NCBI RefSeq assembly: GCF_023630705.1
Contig: NZ_JALQEM010000028.1
Span: 186,001-250,000 of the forward strand
DNA length: 64,000 bases
Direction: 5' to 3'
Source: Caballeronia sp. GAFFF1
Lineage (GTDB): Bacteria; Pseudomonadota; Gammaproteobacteria; Burkholderiales; Burkholderiaceae
Below are positions 11,114 to 19,916 of this stretch, piece by piece (positions within the stretch are counted from its first letter, which is position 1; the number at the start of each line of letters is the position of its first letter). A model generated the notes under the pieces. The model worked only from the letters and a program-made list of their open reading frames with translations, made no database searches and had not been told where the DNA came from. Both the position numbers and the translations under genes were made by a program.

Positions 11114-12007
11114 ATGTCCGACACGCTCACCCCAGTCGAAGCAGATCATGCGATGCGCAACTGGATCTATCGATCCGAAGGCCGGATCAGGATCGGTTCC
11201 GAGATGCACAAGCGCATGTTCTGCGAGATGCTGCTGACGACGCACAATCCTTATAAGCCTGCCGTCATCGAGTGGCCGAAGCTGGACCCGGCGGCGCTCA
11301 GGCGCGTCACGTCGCTGCCCATCTGGGATATCGCGGTGCAGACCGAAGGCCGGGCGTCGATTCGCGTGGCGACCTATGCGGCGAGCGTCGCCGATCCGCT
11401 GCTCAACGAAGCGCTGCGCATGAACGGCGGCGAGGAGGCGCGGCACAAGCTCGTGCTGTCGAAGCTCGTCGAGGCGTACGGCATCGAACTCGCGCCCGAG
11501 CCGCCGTATCCGGCGCCTGACGACGCCTTGCGCGCGTGGATGCTCACGGGCTACAGCGAGTGCATCGACAGTTTCTTCGCGTTCGGTCTTTTCGAGGCGG
11601 CGCGTCAGTCCGGCTATTTTCCGGAAGCGCTCGTCGAGACGTTCGAGCCGGTAATTCAGGAAGAGGCGCGGCACATCCTGTTCTTTGCGAACTGGGTGGC
11701 GTGGTATCGGCACAGCTTGCCGTGGTATCGCAAGCCCGGCTTCCTGCTGAAGACGGCGGGCGTGTGGCTTTCGCTGATCCGGGATCGCATCTCGCTTGCG
11801 CGCGGTTTCGACAAGAGCGGCGCGGCGCAGGACGCGAATTTCCCGGCGAATGTCGGGGATTCGGTGGCCGGGAACGTGTCGGTGGGCGCGTTGATCGATC
11901 TGTGTCTCGTCGAGAACGAGCGTCGCATGGCGGGCTACGACGCGCGGTTGCTGCGCCCGACCACCGTGCCGATGCTCGCGCGGCTGGCGCGGCGGTTTGT
12001 TAAGTAG
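11114..12007 (+). CDS. Ferritin-like fold protein with di-iron-type motifs, function unknown
   Basis: Protein of 297 residues that I cannot assign to a named enzyme. It carries two E-x-x-H motifs, EARH at 108-111 and EARH at 184-187, each on a predicted long helix. Further helix glutamates are at 78 (QTEGRAS) and 149 (YSECID). That is the ligand pattern of a ferritin-like four-helix bundle holding a carboxylate-bridged di-iron centre. The C-terminal 60 residues end with another helix (ENERRMAGYDARLLRP). The gene overlaps the convergent TetR gene by 8 bases. An oxygenase, desaturase or oxidase role is possible, but this is inference from the motifs only. Confidence 0.75.
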   Translation: MSDTLTPVEADHAMRNWIYRSEGRIRIGSEMHKRMFCEMLLTTHNPYKPAVIEWPKLDPAALRRVTSLPIWDIAVQTEGRASIRVATYAASVADPLLNEALRMNGGEEARHKLVLSKLVEAYGIELAPEPPYPAPDDALRAWMLTGYSECIDSFFAFGLFEAARQSGYFPEALVETFEPVIQEEARHILFFANWVAWYRHSLPWYRKPGFLLKTAGVWLSLIRDRISLARGFDKSGAAQDANFPANVGDSVAGNVSVGALIDLCLVENERRMAGYDARLLRPTTVPMLARLARRFVK

Positions 12008-12740
12008 CCGAACCCGGTCCGGAACCTTTCGCACGCTCCTCATACCGCCGCGACGCATCCTCCACGTCCTGCCTGAACCGTGCCAGCGCCGCGAGCTGCG
12101 CGTCCGGCGGCTGCAGCGCGGCCCACAACACGTCCACCAGTTCATCCGCCGTCGTCTCGATCTGAGCCTGACTCAGGCGGCGCTTCGCCAGCGTCGCGTC
12201 CCACAGCACATGCTCCATCGGCCCGAAAACGAGCGAGCGCAAAAGGCGTAGCGACACGTCCGCGCGTATGTGCCCGAGCGCCTGCCCGCGCGCGAGCACG
12301 TCCATCAGCGGCGCGGTGTAGCGGCGCTGCAATTCAGTCAGCGTGTCCGAGAGATCATGCTGTTTCGTGCGGCCTTCCGACAGCACCAGCGAACATAAGC
12401 CGGTGCCGTTGACGAGCATCAGCCGCAAATGCGTCCGCACGATGAACGCGAACTGTTGCCTGACGGAGCCTTCGCGCGGCAACCCGCTTTCGAACGCGTC
12501 GATGATCTCGTCATACCAGTCGGCGATCACGCGCGCGCACAGCGCCCGTTTGCCGCTGAAGTAGCTGAAGACGGTCGCCTCCGAAATGCCCGCGCGCTGC
12601 GCGATTTCCGCCGTGGTCGCCGCGTCGTAGCCTTTTTCGGCGAAGACATCGCGGCCTGCTTGCAGGATGTCGCGCACGCGTTGCTGCGATTTGACGCCGG
12701 CGGGCGTGCGGCGGCCGGTGGCGGTGGATTGCGTGGACAT
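12000..12740 (-). CDS. TetR-family regulator of leucine catabolism (LiuQ-like)
   Basis: TetR/AcrR repressor of 246 residues. The N-terminal HTH spans about residues 18-65 (QRVRDILQAGRDVFAEKGYD, then TTAEIAQRAGISEATVFSYF), followed by a helical ligand domain. It is divergent from the isovaleryl-CoA dehydrogenase operon, across 163 bp that hold two identical-arm palindromes. In beta-proteobacteria, branched-chain degradation is known to be controlled by a TetR regulator called LiuQ. Context makes this the likely role, but I cannot prove orthology. The ATG at 12740 matches the family start; an in-frame TTG at 12767 is less likely. Confidence 0.85.
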   Translation of the reverse strand: MSTQSTATGRRTPAGVKSQQRVRDILQAGRDVFAEKGYDAATTAEIAQRAGISEATVFSYFSGKRALCARVIADWYDEIIDAFESGLPREGSVRQQFAFIVRTHLRLMLVNGTGLCSLVLSEGRTKQHDLSDTLTELQRRYTAPLMDVLARGQALGHIRADVSLRLLRSLVFGPMEHVLWDATLAKRRLSQAQIETTADELVDVLWAALQPPDAQLAALARFRQDVEDASRRYEERAKGSGPGSAT

Positions 12741-12770
12741 GATCGTGCCGAAGATTGTCGGGAACAAATG

Positions 12771-12783
12771 TGAGCGTAGCTCA
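12771..12783. promoter_or_regulatory. Candidate TetR operator 1 (TGAGC-N3-GCTCA)
   Basis: Perfect inverted repeat TGAGCGTAGCTCA, just upstream of the candidate liuA promoter. The same arms recur at 12849-12861. Two copies flanking one promoter beside a TetR gene make a good operator case. Confidence 0.6.
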
Positions 12784-12791
12784 AAACCCTA

Positions 12792-12820
12792 TTGACGGCT
12801 ACCCGATTTGAGCGTGAAAT
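12792..12820 (+). promoter_or_regulatory. Candidate sigma70 promoter of the liu operon
   Basis: TTGACG (12792-12797), a 17-base spacer and TGAAAT (12815-12820) give a reasonable promoter between the two palindromes. The spacer contains an extra half-site, TTGAGCG. Confidence 0.5.
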
Positions 12821-12848
12821 AAGCCACCATTCGGTTAGCTGCCCGTTG

Positions 12849-12861
12849 TGAGCCAGGCTCA
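12849..12861. promoter_or_regulatory. Candidate TetR operator 2 (TGAGC-N3-GCTCA)
   Basis: Perfect inverted repeat TGAGCCAGGCTCA, 78 bp after operator 1 and about 40 bp before the liuA start, downstream of the proposed promoter. Confidence 0.6.
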
Positions 12862-12903
12862 GATTCAGGTACGCCGACCCCACTGTATATCGAGGAGACA
12901 CCC

Positions 12904-14085
12904 ATGAGCACCGTGCCGGGCCTGAACTTCGCGCTGGGCGAAGACATCGACATGTTGCGCGATACGCTCGTCAACTTCGCAGCGAAGGAGATTGCGCCGC
13001 GCGCCGCGGAAATCGACCGTACCGACCAGTTCCCGATGGACCTGTGGAAAAAATTCGGCGATCTCGGCGTGCTCGGCATGACGGTGTCCGAGGAATACGG
13101 CGGCGCCAACATGGGCTACACGGCGCACATGGTCGCAATGGAGGAAATTTCGCGCGCGTCGGCGTCGGTCGGGCTGTCGTACGGCGCGCATTCGAATCTG
13201 TGCGTGAACCAGATTCATCGCAACGGCACGGAAGCGCAGAAGCGCAAGTATCTGCCGAAGCTCGTGTCCGGCGAGCACGTCGGCGCCCTGGCGATGAGTG
13301 AGCCCAACGCCGGGTCGGATGTGGTCAGCATGAAGCTGCGCGCCGACGAAAGGGGCGACCACTACGTGCTCAACGGCACGAAGATGTGGATCACCAACGG
13401 CCCGGATTGCGACACGCTCGTCGTGTATGCGAAGACGGACATCGAAGCGGGCGCGAGAGGCATTACCGCGTTCATCGTCGAGAAGGGCATGAAAGGCTTT
13501 TCCGTCGCGCAGAAGCTGGACAAGCTCGGCATGCGCGGCTCGCATACGGGCGAGCTCGTGTTTGAAAATGTCGAAGTGCCGAAAGAGAACATCCTCGGCG
13601 CGTTGAACGGCGGCGTGAAGGTGCTGATGAGCGGTCTCGACTATGAACGCGCCGTGCTCGCGGGCGGTCCGACGGGCATCATGCTCGCGTGCATGGACGC
13701 GGTCGTGCCGTATATTCACGACCGCAAGCAGTTTGGGCAAGCCATCGGCGAATTTCAGCTCATTCAAGGCAAGGTCGCGGACCTTTATACGACGCTGCAA
13801 GCGTGCCGCGCTTATCTGTACGCCGTGGGCCGCCAGCTCGATACGCTCGGCACCGGCCACGTGCGCGACGTGCGCAAGGACTGCGCAGGCGTCATCCTCT
13901 ATACCGCCGAAAAAGCGACGTGGATGGCGGGCGAAGCGATTCAGATTCTCGGCGGCAACGGTTATATCAACGAATATCCGGTCGGGCGTCTCTGGCGCGA
14001 TGCGAAGCTCTATGAAATCGGCGCGGGCACGAGCGAAATTCGCCGCATGCTGATCGGGCGCGAACTGTTTGCAGAGACGGCATAA
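12904..14085 (+). CDS. liuA: Isovaleryl-CoA dehydrogenase
   Basis: FAD flavoprotein of 393 residues that oxidises isovaleryl-CoA to 3-methylcrotonyl-CoA in leucine breakdown. Acyl-CoA dehydrogenase marks are [11 protein letters not shown] and the C-terminal [20 protein letters not shown]. The catalytic base is in [14 protein letters not shown] (Glu248), the position used by isovaleryl-CoA dehydrogenases rather than the C-terminal glutamate of the short- and medium-chain enzymes. A ribosome-binding site (GAGGAGA) precedes the ATG. It is the first gene of a three-gene operon with both methylcrotonyl-CoA carboxylase subunits, 11 bp before the next gene. Confidence 0.95.
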   Translation: MSTVPGLNFALGEDIDMLRDTLVNFAAKEIAPRAAEIDRTDQFPMDLWKKFGDLGVLGMTVSEEYGGANMGYTAHMVAMEEISRASASVGLSYGAHSNLCVNQIHRNGTEAQKRKYLPKLVSGEHVGALAMSEPNAGSDVVSMKLRADERGDHYVLNGTKMWITNGPDCDTLVVYAKTDIEAGARGITAFIVEKGMKGFSVAQKLDKLGMRGSHTGELVFENVEVPKENILGALNGGVKVLMSGLDYERAVLAGGPTGIMLACMDAVVPYIHDRKQFGQAIGEFQLIQGKVADLYTTLQACRAYLYAVGRQLDTLGTGHVRDVRKDCAGVILYTAEKATWMAGEAIQILGGNGYINEYPVGRLWRDAKLYEIGAGTSEIRRMLIGRELFAETA

Positions 14086-14096
14086 GGGCGCGTGTC

Positions 14097-15704
14097 ATGA
14101 CCATCATCGAATCGAAGCTGAATCCGCGCAGCGAGGATTTCCGCAGCAACGCGGCCGCGCTCGAAGCACTCGTCGCGGACCTGAAAGAGAAGGTCGCGAA
14201 GATCGCGGAAGGCGGCGGGCAGGCGGCGCGCGACCGTCATCTGTCGCGCAACAAGCTGCTGCCGCGCGATCGCATCGCGCAGTTGCTCGATCCCGGCACG
14301 CCGTTTCTCGAACTCTCGCCACTCGCGGCGTACGGCATGTACAACGATGAAGCGCCGGGCGCGGGCATCATCACCGGCATCGGGCGCATTGCGGGGCAGG
14401 AGTGCGTAATCGTCTGCAACGACGCCACGGTGAAAGGCGGCACGTATTATCCGGTCACGGTGAAGAAGCATCTGCGCGCGCAGGAAATCGCCGAGCAGAA
14501 TCGCTTGCCGTGCGTGTATCTTGTCGATTCGGGCGGCGCGAACCTGCCGAATCAGGACGACGTGTTTCCCGACCGTGATCACTTCGGCCGCATCTTCTAT
14601 AACCAGGCGAACATGTCGGCGCAGGGCATCGCGCAGATCGCCGTCGTCATGGGATCGTGCACGGCAGGCGGCGCGTATGTGCCCGCGATGAGCGACGAAT
14701 CGATCATCGTGAAAGATCAGGGCACGATCTTCCTGGGCGGTCCGCCGCTTGTAAAAGCAGCAACGGGTGAAGAAGTGAGCGCGGAAGACCTGGGCGGGGG
14801 CGATGTTCACACGCGGCTCTCGGGCGTCGTCGATCATCTCGCGCAGAACGACGCGCACGCGCTCGGCATCGCGCGCAGCATCGTCGGTAATCTGAATCGC
14901 GTCAAAGCGCCGACGCTGGCGCTCAAGGAACCGCGGCCGCCGCGTTATGAGCCGGAGAGCGTCTACGGCGTGATTCCGGTCGATACGCGCAAACCGTTCG
15001 ACGTGCGCGAAGTGATCGCGCGCATCGTCGACGATTCCGCGTTCGACGAGTTCAAGGCGCGTTACGGCACCACGCTCGTTTGCGGCTTCGCGCATATCTG
15101 GGGGCATCCGGTCGGTATCGTCGCGAACAACGGCATTCTGTTTTCCGAATCCGCGTTGAAGGGTGCGCATTTCATCGAACTGTGCTGCCAGCGCAAGATT
15201 CCGCTGGTGTTCTTGCAGAACATCACGGGCTTCATGGTTGGCCGCAAGTACGAGAACGAGGGCATCGCGCGTAACGGCGCGAAGATGGTCACGGCGGTGG
15301 CAACGGCGAAAGTGCCGAAGTTCACGGTCATCATCGGCGGCTCGTTCGGCGCGGGCAACTACGGCATGTGCGGCCGCGCGTATTCGCCGCGTTTCCTGTG
15401 GATGTGGCCGAATGCGCGCATCTCGGTGATGGGCGGCGAACAAGCCGCGTCGGTGCTCGCGACCGTGCGGCGCGACGGCATCGAGAAGAAGGGCGGCACA
15501 TGGTCGAAGGAAGATGAGGAAGCGTTTAAAGCGCCGATTCGCGAGCAGTACGAGGCGCAAGGCCATCCGTACTATGCGAGCGCGCGCCTGTGGGACGACG
15601 GCGTGATCGATCCGGCGCAGACGCGCGACGTGCTCGGCCTCGGACTCGCGGCGACGATGAACGCGCCTATCGAAGACACGCGCTTCGGCGTGTTCCGGAT
15701 GTAA
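14097..15704 (+). CDS. liuB: Methylcrotonyl-CoA carboxylase, carboxyltransferase (beta) subunit
   Basis: Carboxyltransferase subunit of 535 residues, the expected size, with the two crotonase-like lobes of the acyl-CoA carboxyltransferase family. Seen: the N-lobe [20 protein letters not shown], the oxyanion region [16 protein letters not shown], and the C-lobe [20 protein letters not shown]. It transfers carboxylate from biotin on LiuD to 3-methylcrotonyl-CoA to give 3-methylglutaconyl-CoA. The gene is followed after 18 bases by the biotin-carrying subunit gene; the hydratase gene liuC that often stands between them is absent. Confidence 0.95.
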   Translation: MTIIESKLNPRSEDFRSNAAALEALVADLKEKVAKIAEGGGQAARDRHLSRNKLLPRDRIAQLLDPGTPFLELSPLAAYGMYNDEAPGAGIITGIGRIAGQECVIVCNDATVKGGTYYPVTVKKHLRAQEIAEQNRLPCVYLVDSGGANLPNQDDVFPDRDHFGRIFYNQANMSAQGIAQIAVVMGSCTAGGAYVPAMSDESIIVKDQGTIFLGGPPLVKAATGEEVSAEDLGGGDVHTRLSGVVDHLAQNDAHALGIARSIVGNLNRVKAPTLALKEPRPPRYEPESVYGVIPVDTRKPFDVREVIARIVDDSAFDEFKARYGTTLVCGFAHIWGHPVGIVANNGILFSESALKGAHFIELCCQRKIPLVFLQNITGFMVGRKYENEGIARNGAKMVTAVATAKVPKFTVIIGGSFGAGNYGMCGRAYSPRFLWMWPNARISVMGGEQAASVLATVRRDGIEKKGGTWSKEDEEAFKAPIREQYEAQGHPYYASARLWDDGVIDPAQTRDVLGLGLAATMNAPIEDTRFGVFRM

Positions 15705-15722
15705 CTCACGGACCTCATGCCC

Positions 15723-17717
15723 ATGTTCAACAAGATACTGATTGCGAACCGCGGCGAGATTGCATGCCGCGTGGCGGCGACCGCGAAGCGCCTGAACGTG
15801 GCGAGCGTCGCCGTGTATTCGGATGCGGATGCGAAAGCCAAGCACGTCGATGTCTGCGATGAAGCGGTGCACGTCGGCGGATCGGCTGCGTCGGAGAGCT
15901 ATTTGCGCATCGAGCGCATTGTCGAAGCGGCGAAAGCGACCGGCGCGCAGGCCGTTCATCCGGGCTATGGGTTTCTTTCGGAGAACGAAGCGTTCGCCAA
16001 TGCGTGCGAACAGGCGGGCATCGTGTTCATCGGGCCGCCGGTGGAAGCGATCCGCGCGATGGGTTCCAAAGCCGCGGCGAAGGCGCTGATGCAGTCCGCA
16101 TCCGTGCCGCTCGTGCCCGGCTATCACGGCGACGATCAGGACGCGGCGCTGCTGCAACGCGAAGCGGACCGCATCGGTTATCCGGTGCTGCTGAAGGCGA
16201 GCGCGGGCGGCGGCGGCAAGGGCATGCGCGTGGTCGAGCGCAGCGAGGACTTCACGCAGGCGCTCGCGTCGTGCAAACGCGAGGCGGCGTCGAGCTTCGG
16301 CAACGATCGCGTGTTGATCGAGAAGTATCTGCTGCGTCCGCGACACGTCGAAGTGCAGGTCTTCGCGGACACGCACGGCAACGCGGTGTATCTGTTCGAT
16401 CGCGATTGCTCGGTGCAGCGGCGTCACCAGAAGGTGCTGGAAGAAGCGCCCGCGCCCGGCCTCGCCGATGAAACGCGCCGCGCGATGGGCGAAGCCGCCG
16501 TTGCCGCTGCGCGCGCCGTGAATTACGTCGGTGCGGGCACGGTCGAGTTCATCATGACGCAGGACGGCCAGTTCTATTTCATGGAGATGAACACGCGGCT
16601 GCAAGTCGAGCATCCGGTGACGGAGATGGTGACGGGGCTCGATCTGGTCGAATGGCAATTGCGCGTGGCAGCGGGCGAGCCGCTGCCGCTGAAGCAGGAC
16701 GAGCTGCGCGTGAACGGCCACGCGATCGAAGCGCGCATCTATGCCGAAAGTCCGTCGCGCGGCTTCTTGCCGTCGACGGGCACGCTCAAGCATCTGGCGC
16801 TGCCGGAAGCGGTCGAATTCACGCTCGATGGCAACGTGCGCATCGACAGCGGCGTGCGCGAAGGCGACGCCATCACGCCGTTCTACGATCCGATGATCGC
16901 GAAGCTGATCGTGCATGGCCGCGACCGCCGCGATGCGCTCGCTCGCATGGCGCGCGCGCTCGCGCAGTGCGAGATCGTCGGCTTGCAGACGAACGTCGAG
17001 TTCCTGCAACGGATCGTGAAAAGCGAGCCGTTCTCGCAAGGCGAGCTCGATACGGGCCTCATCGAGCGTCATCGCGATGCGCTCTTTGCGCCGTCGCCGG
17101 TATCGCGCGGCAAGGCGCTCGCGCTCGCGTGCGCCGCGCTGCTCACGCGCGAGGGCGGCGAAGCGCACGGCCATTCGCCGTGGGACGCGCTCTCGCACTG
17201 GCGCATGGCGGGCGGCTACAGCCAGGACCTGAACTGGCGCGCGGCCGACACGGATGAATCGCTGAAGGTCGTCTTCACGAAAGATCGCGAAAAGCGCCTG
17301 CAATGGGACGGGAAAACCGCGCGCTTCGACTGGTCGCATCGCGGAGAAACGTCGTTCACGGTCCAGCTCGACGATGCGCTCATCAAAGGTCATGTCTTCA
17401 CGGACGGCGACACGTTCCACGTCTTTTACGAAGGCGCGGCGTTCGCTTTCGAATGGCAGAACCTGATGGCGCACGCAGGCGACGCCGAGCACGAAGGGCG
17501 TCTGACCGCGCCGATGCCGGGCAAGGTGATTGCAGTGTTGGTGGAAGCGGGCGCGTCGGTGGAGAAGGGCGCGCCGCTGATCGTGATGGAAGCGATGAAG
17601 ATGGAGCACACGATCGTCGCGCCGACGGCGGGCAAGATCGGCGAGATTCTCTTCGATGTCGGCGATCAGGTCGCCGACGGCTCGCAACTGCTCGTGCTGG
17701 AAGCGCAGCCGGCCTAG
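15723..17717 (+). CDS. liuD: Methylcrotonyl-CoA carboxylase, biotin carboxylase/carrier (alpha) subunit
   Basis: ATP-dependent biotin carboxylase of about 664 residues. Domains in order: the biotin carboxylase N-domain (KILIANRGEIACRV), the ATP-grasp domain with KASAGGGGKGMR and FMEMNTRLQVEHPVTE, the C-domain, a middle BT region, and a C-terminal biotinyl domain whose EAMKMEH motif gives the biotin-bearing lysine (about residue 626). An ATG at 15717 lies two codons upstream; 15723 fits the ribosome-binding site spacing and the usual family start better. Its TAG stop overlaps the stop of the convergent lipoprotein gene in the tetranucleotide CTAG. Confidence 0.95.
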   Translation: MFNKILIANRGEIACRVAATAKRLNVASVAVYSDADAKAKHVDVCDEAVHVGGSAASESYLRIERIVEAAKATGAQAVHPGYGFLSENEAFANACEQAGIVFIGPPVEAIRAMGSKAAAKALMQSASVPLVPGYHGDDQDAALLQREADRIGYPVLLKASAGGGGKGMRVVERSEDFTQALASCKREAASSFGNDRVLIEKYLLRPRHVEVQVFADTHGNAVYLFDRDCSVQRRHQKVLEEAPAPGLADETRRAMGEAAVAAARAVNYVGAGTVEFIMTQDGQFYFMEMNTRLQVEHPVTEMVTGLDLVEWQLRVAAGEPLPLKQDELRVNGHAIEARIYAESPSRGFLPSTGTLKHLALPEAVEFTLDGNVRIDSGVREGDAITPFYDPMIAKLIVHGRDRRDALARMARALAQCEIVGLQTNVEFLQRIVKSEPFSQGELDTGLIERHRDALFAPSPVSRGKALALACAALLTREGGEAHGHSPWDALSHWRMAGGYSQDLNWRAADTDESLKVVFTKDREKRLQWDGKTARFDWSHRGETSFTVQLDDALIKGHVFTDGDTFHVFYEGAAFAFEWQNLMAHAGDAEHEGRLTAPMPGKVIAVLVEAGASVEKGAPLIVMEAMKMEHTIVAPTAGKIGEILFDVGDQVADGSQLLVLEAQPA

Positions 17718-18238
17718 CGCTTCTTCTTCGGCGGGCGGCCGAGCAGCGTTTCTTCGCTCTCCGCGCGCACGAGAATCTCGACGCGCCGGTTCATCGCGCG
17801 GCCTTGCGGCGTGTCGTTGCTGGCGATGGGCCGCAGATACGCCATGCCCTTGGTCGTGAGGCGCTCGGCCGGCACGCCCCGCGCGATCAGCGCGCGCGCG
17901 ACCGCTTCCGCGCGCGCCTGCGAAAGCGTCTTGTTATAGGCGAGCGTGCCGTCGTTATCGGTGTGGCCTTCGATCAGCACGGGCCGCATGCTGCGCTTGA
18001 GCACAGTTGCCGCGCGGTCCAGCGCCGGCAGACTGCCGCGGCGAATCTCCGCTTCGTCGGTATCGAAAAGCGCGACTTCGGGGAGCCGCATCTCCACGCC
18101 GCCGTTCACCTGCTGCATCGAGATGCCGTATTGCGCATTCAGACGCTCTTCCGTCGAGCGGTCCAGCTTGGTCCCGCAGCCCGTCAACAGCGCGAGCGAC
18201 GCACATGCTGCTACCGCCAGTAAGCCTTTGCCGACCAT
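17714..18238 (-). CDS. OmpA-family peptidoglycan-binding lipoprotein
   Basis: Lipoprotein of 174 residues. A signal peptide ends in the lipobox LLTGC (Cys21). The C-terminal OmpA-like domain carries GHTDNDGTLAYNKTLSQARA and the later NRRVEILV, the usual diaminopimelate-binding module. It is predicted to be anchored to a membrane and to hold peptidoglycan. It resembles the YiaD/Pal-like small OmpA proteins. It is convergent with liuD, sharing four bases at the stops, and is probably a single-gene unit. Confidence 0.9.
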   Translation of the reverse strand: MVGKGLLAVAACASLALLTGCGTKLDRSTEERLNAQYGISMQQVNGGVEMRLPEVALFDTDEAEIRRGSLPALDRAATVLKRSMRPVLIEGHTDNDGTLAYNKTLSQARAEAVARALIARGVPAERLTTKGMAYLRPIASNDTPQGRAMNRRVEILVRAESEETLLGRPPKKKR

Positions 18239-18407
18239 TCCGAGATTCCTGCGTTGATGCCCGAGCCGCGATTATAGGGACGACTGAGCGCAGTTTTGTA
18301 AAGAACGTTGCATCAATCGTTGGCGCGGAGTGGAACGAATCGTGCGATTACAATGCACCCGGCTCTATCGCTTTCGCTTGTCGTCGATTCCCTCAGAGGC
18401 TCCTTTC

Positions 18408-19499
18408 ATGGCGATTTCTTCGCGCACCGAGAACACGCCCGCCGCGGCTGAAGCGGCCGATCGCACGCGCAGGATGCAGCGCGCGGCGTCGGCGGTGCTC
18501 TATACCGTTCTCGTGCTGGTCGCGGCTTACACCGCGCGCACCTTCATTCCCGCGGTCGTCTGGGCCATCGTGATCGCTATTGCGTTGTGGCCGGCGTTCG
18601 GCTGGCTCGAGCGGCGTCCAATCTTCCGGCAGCGTCATACGCTGCTCGCGGTGCTGCTGACGCTCGCGGTCGGCTTGCTATTCGTGGTGCCGTTCGCCGT
18701 CGTCGCCGCGCAGACCGCCGACGAAGCGCACGACATGCTGCAATGGTTCCATGACGTCCTGCGCACCGGCATTCCGATGCCCGCGTTCATACAGCGGCTG
18801 CCGACCGGCGCGCAGCAGGTCGCGCACTGGTGGCAGGCCAATCTCGCGACGCCGCTCGAATCGTCGCCGGCGGTCAAGAACCTGCACAGCGCGACGTTCG
18901 TGGCGATGACGCGGCACTTCGGCAGCCGCGTCGTGCATGGCCTCGTGATCTTCGGCTTCATGCTGATGACGCTCTTCTTCATCTTTCAGGCGGGCGCGAA
19001 GCTCGGCAGGCAACTGATCGCGGGCTCGCGGCGCGCGCTGGGCGCGGACGGCGCGGCGCTCTTGCAGCGCATGGCCGATTCGGTGCGCAGCACGGTCGTC
19101 GGACTGGTAGTCGTGGGATTGGGCGAGGGCGCATTGCTCGGCATCGCCTACGCCGTGACGGGCGTGCCGCACGCGACGCTGCTCGGCATGTTGACGGCGG
19201 TCGCCGCGATGCTGCCGTTCTGCGCGCCGATCGTCTTTCTCGGCTCGGCATTGTGGCTGCTGGCGCAAGGCTCGATGGTCGCGGCGGCGGGCGTGGCGAT
19301 CTTCGGGCTCGTCGTGGTGTTCGTCTCGGAGCACTTCGTGCGGCCGGTGCTGATCGGCGGTTCGACGCGCCTGCCGTTTCTGCTCGTGCTGTTCGGCATT
19401 CTAGGCGGCGCGGAGACCTTCGGGCTGCTCGGGCTTTTCATCGGTCCGGCGCTGATGACGATTCTCGTCGTGCTGTGGACCGACTGGATTCGCGCCTGA
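18408..19499 (+). CDS. AI-2E family transporter (PerM/YdiK type)
   Basis: Inner-membrane permease of 363 residues with about eight predicted spans, in the UPF0118/AI-2E transporter family. Seen: the paired N-terminal spans (AVLYTVLVLVAAYTARTFIP, VVWAIVIAIALWP), the amphipathic extracytoplasmic region with LPTGAQQVAHWW, and the conserved C-terminal part VSEHFVRPVLIGGSTRLPFL and GLLGLFIGPALMTI. Members include TqsA and sodium/proton antiporters, so the substrate cannot be named. The ATG at 18408 is preceded by AGAGGC; the upstream in-frame start at 18330 is not supported. Confidence 0.85.
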   Translation: MAISSRTENTPAAAEAADRTRRMQRAASAVLYTVLVLVAAYTARTFIPAVVWAIVIAIALWPAFGWLERRPIFRQRHTLLAVLLTLAVGLLFVVPFAVVAAQTADEAHDMLQWFHDVLRTGIPMPAFIQRLPTGAQQVAHWWQANLATPLESSPAVKNLHSATFVAMTRHFGSRVVHGLVIFGFMLMTLFFIFQAGAKLGRQLIAGSRRALGADGAALLQRMADSVRSTVVGLVVVGLGEGALLGIAYAVTGVPHATLLGMLTAVAAMLPFCAPIVFLGSALWLLAQGSMVAAAGVAIFGLVVVFVSEHFVRPVLIGGSTRLPFLLVLFGILGGAETFGLLGLFIGPALMTILVVLWTDWIRA

Positions 19500-19512
19500 T
19501 CCGTGCGTTGAG

Positions 19513-19830
19513 TCAGTCGCCGCGTTCCTGCACGCACACCCACGGCGACACGACCACGGCCCACAACTCGGGATCGCGCGCGGCGAGATCGGCGGCTGTT
19601 TCGGCCTGCACGCGCTCGACGAGCCCCGCCGAAAGCCATTGCGTGACCTGCCGGGTGTCGTCGCTGGCGACGGCTTCGGCCACGCTCACGAGATCGAGAT
19701 CGCGCTTCACCCAGATCAGCACGCCCTTCGCGAAGAAACGTTCGAGTTCCGACCAGCCGATCTGCGCGGTTTCGGCGAGGAGCTTCACATAGAGCGGGCT
19801 GGGATTGGCGGCGTTGGCGGCGTCGGTCAT
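19513..19830 (-). CDS. DUF2288 family protein
   Basis: Small acidic soluble protein of 105 residues with the DUF2288 pattern LYVKLLAETAQIGWSELERF followed by FAKGVLIWVKRDLDLVSVAE. It is common in proteobacteria and its function is not known. The open frame continues far upstream across the pca genes, but the ATG at 19830 gives the family length. It lies downstream of pcaHG on the same strand, after a terminator, and is convergent with the AI-2E permease gene. Confidence 0.85.
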   Translation of the reverse strand: MTDAANAANPSPLYVKLLAETAQIGWSELERFFAKGVLIWVKRDLDLVSVAEAVASDDTRQVTQWLSAGLVERVQAETAADLAARDPELWAVVVSPWVCVQERGD

Positions 19831-19843
19831 GGCGGGAATGCGA

Positions 19844-19889
19844 TAAAAACGAAAGGCGTCCGACACTATAGCGCAGTGCCGGACGCCTT
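19844..19889 (-). terminator. Terminator after pcaHG
   Basis: A 10-bp stem (AAGGCGTCCG at 19853-19862 with CGGACGCCTT at 19880-19889) and a partly paired loop are followed on the minus strand by the T-rich TTTCGTTTTTATCG. Confidence 0.85.
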
Positions 19890-19916
19890 CTTTGCCGCCT
19901 AGGCGACGAGCAGCGA

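Noticed and set aside
14010-17687. Open frame of 1225 codons on the minus strand, antisense to liuB and liuD
   Set aside because: It is an arginine- and histidine-rich shadow caused by the high-GC codon pattern of the true genes; no domain is visible and both sense genes are unambiguous.
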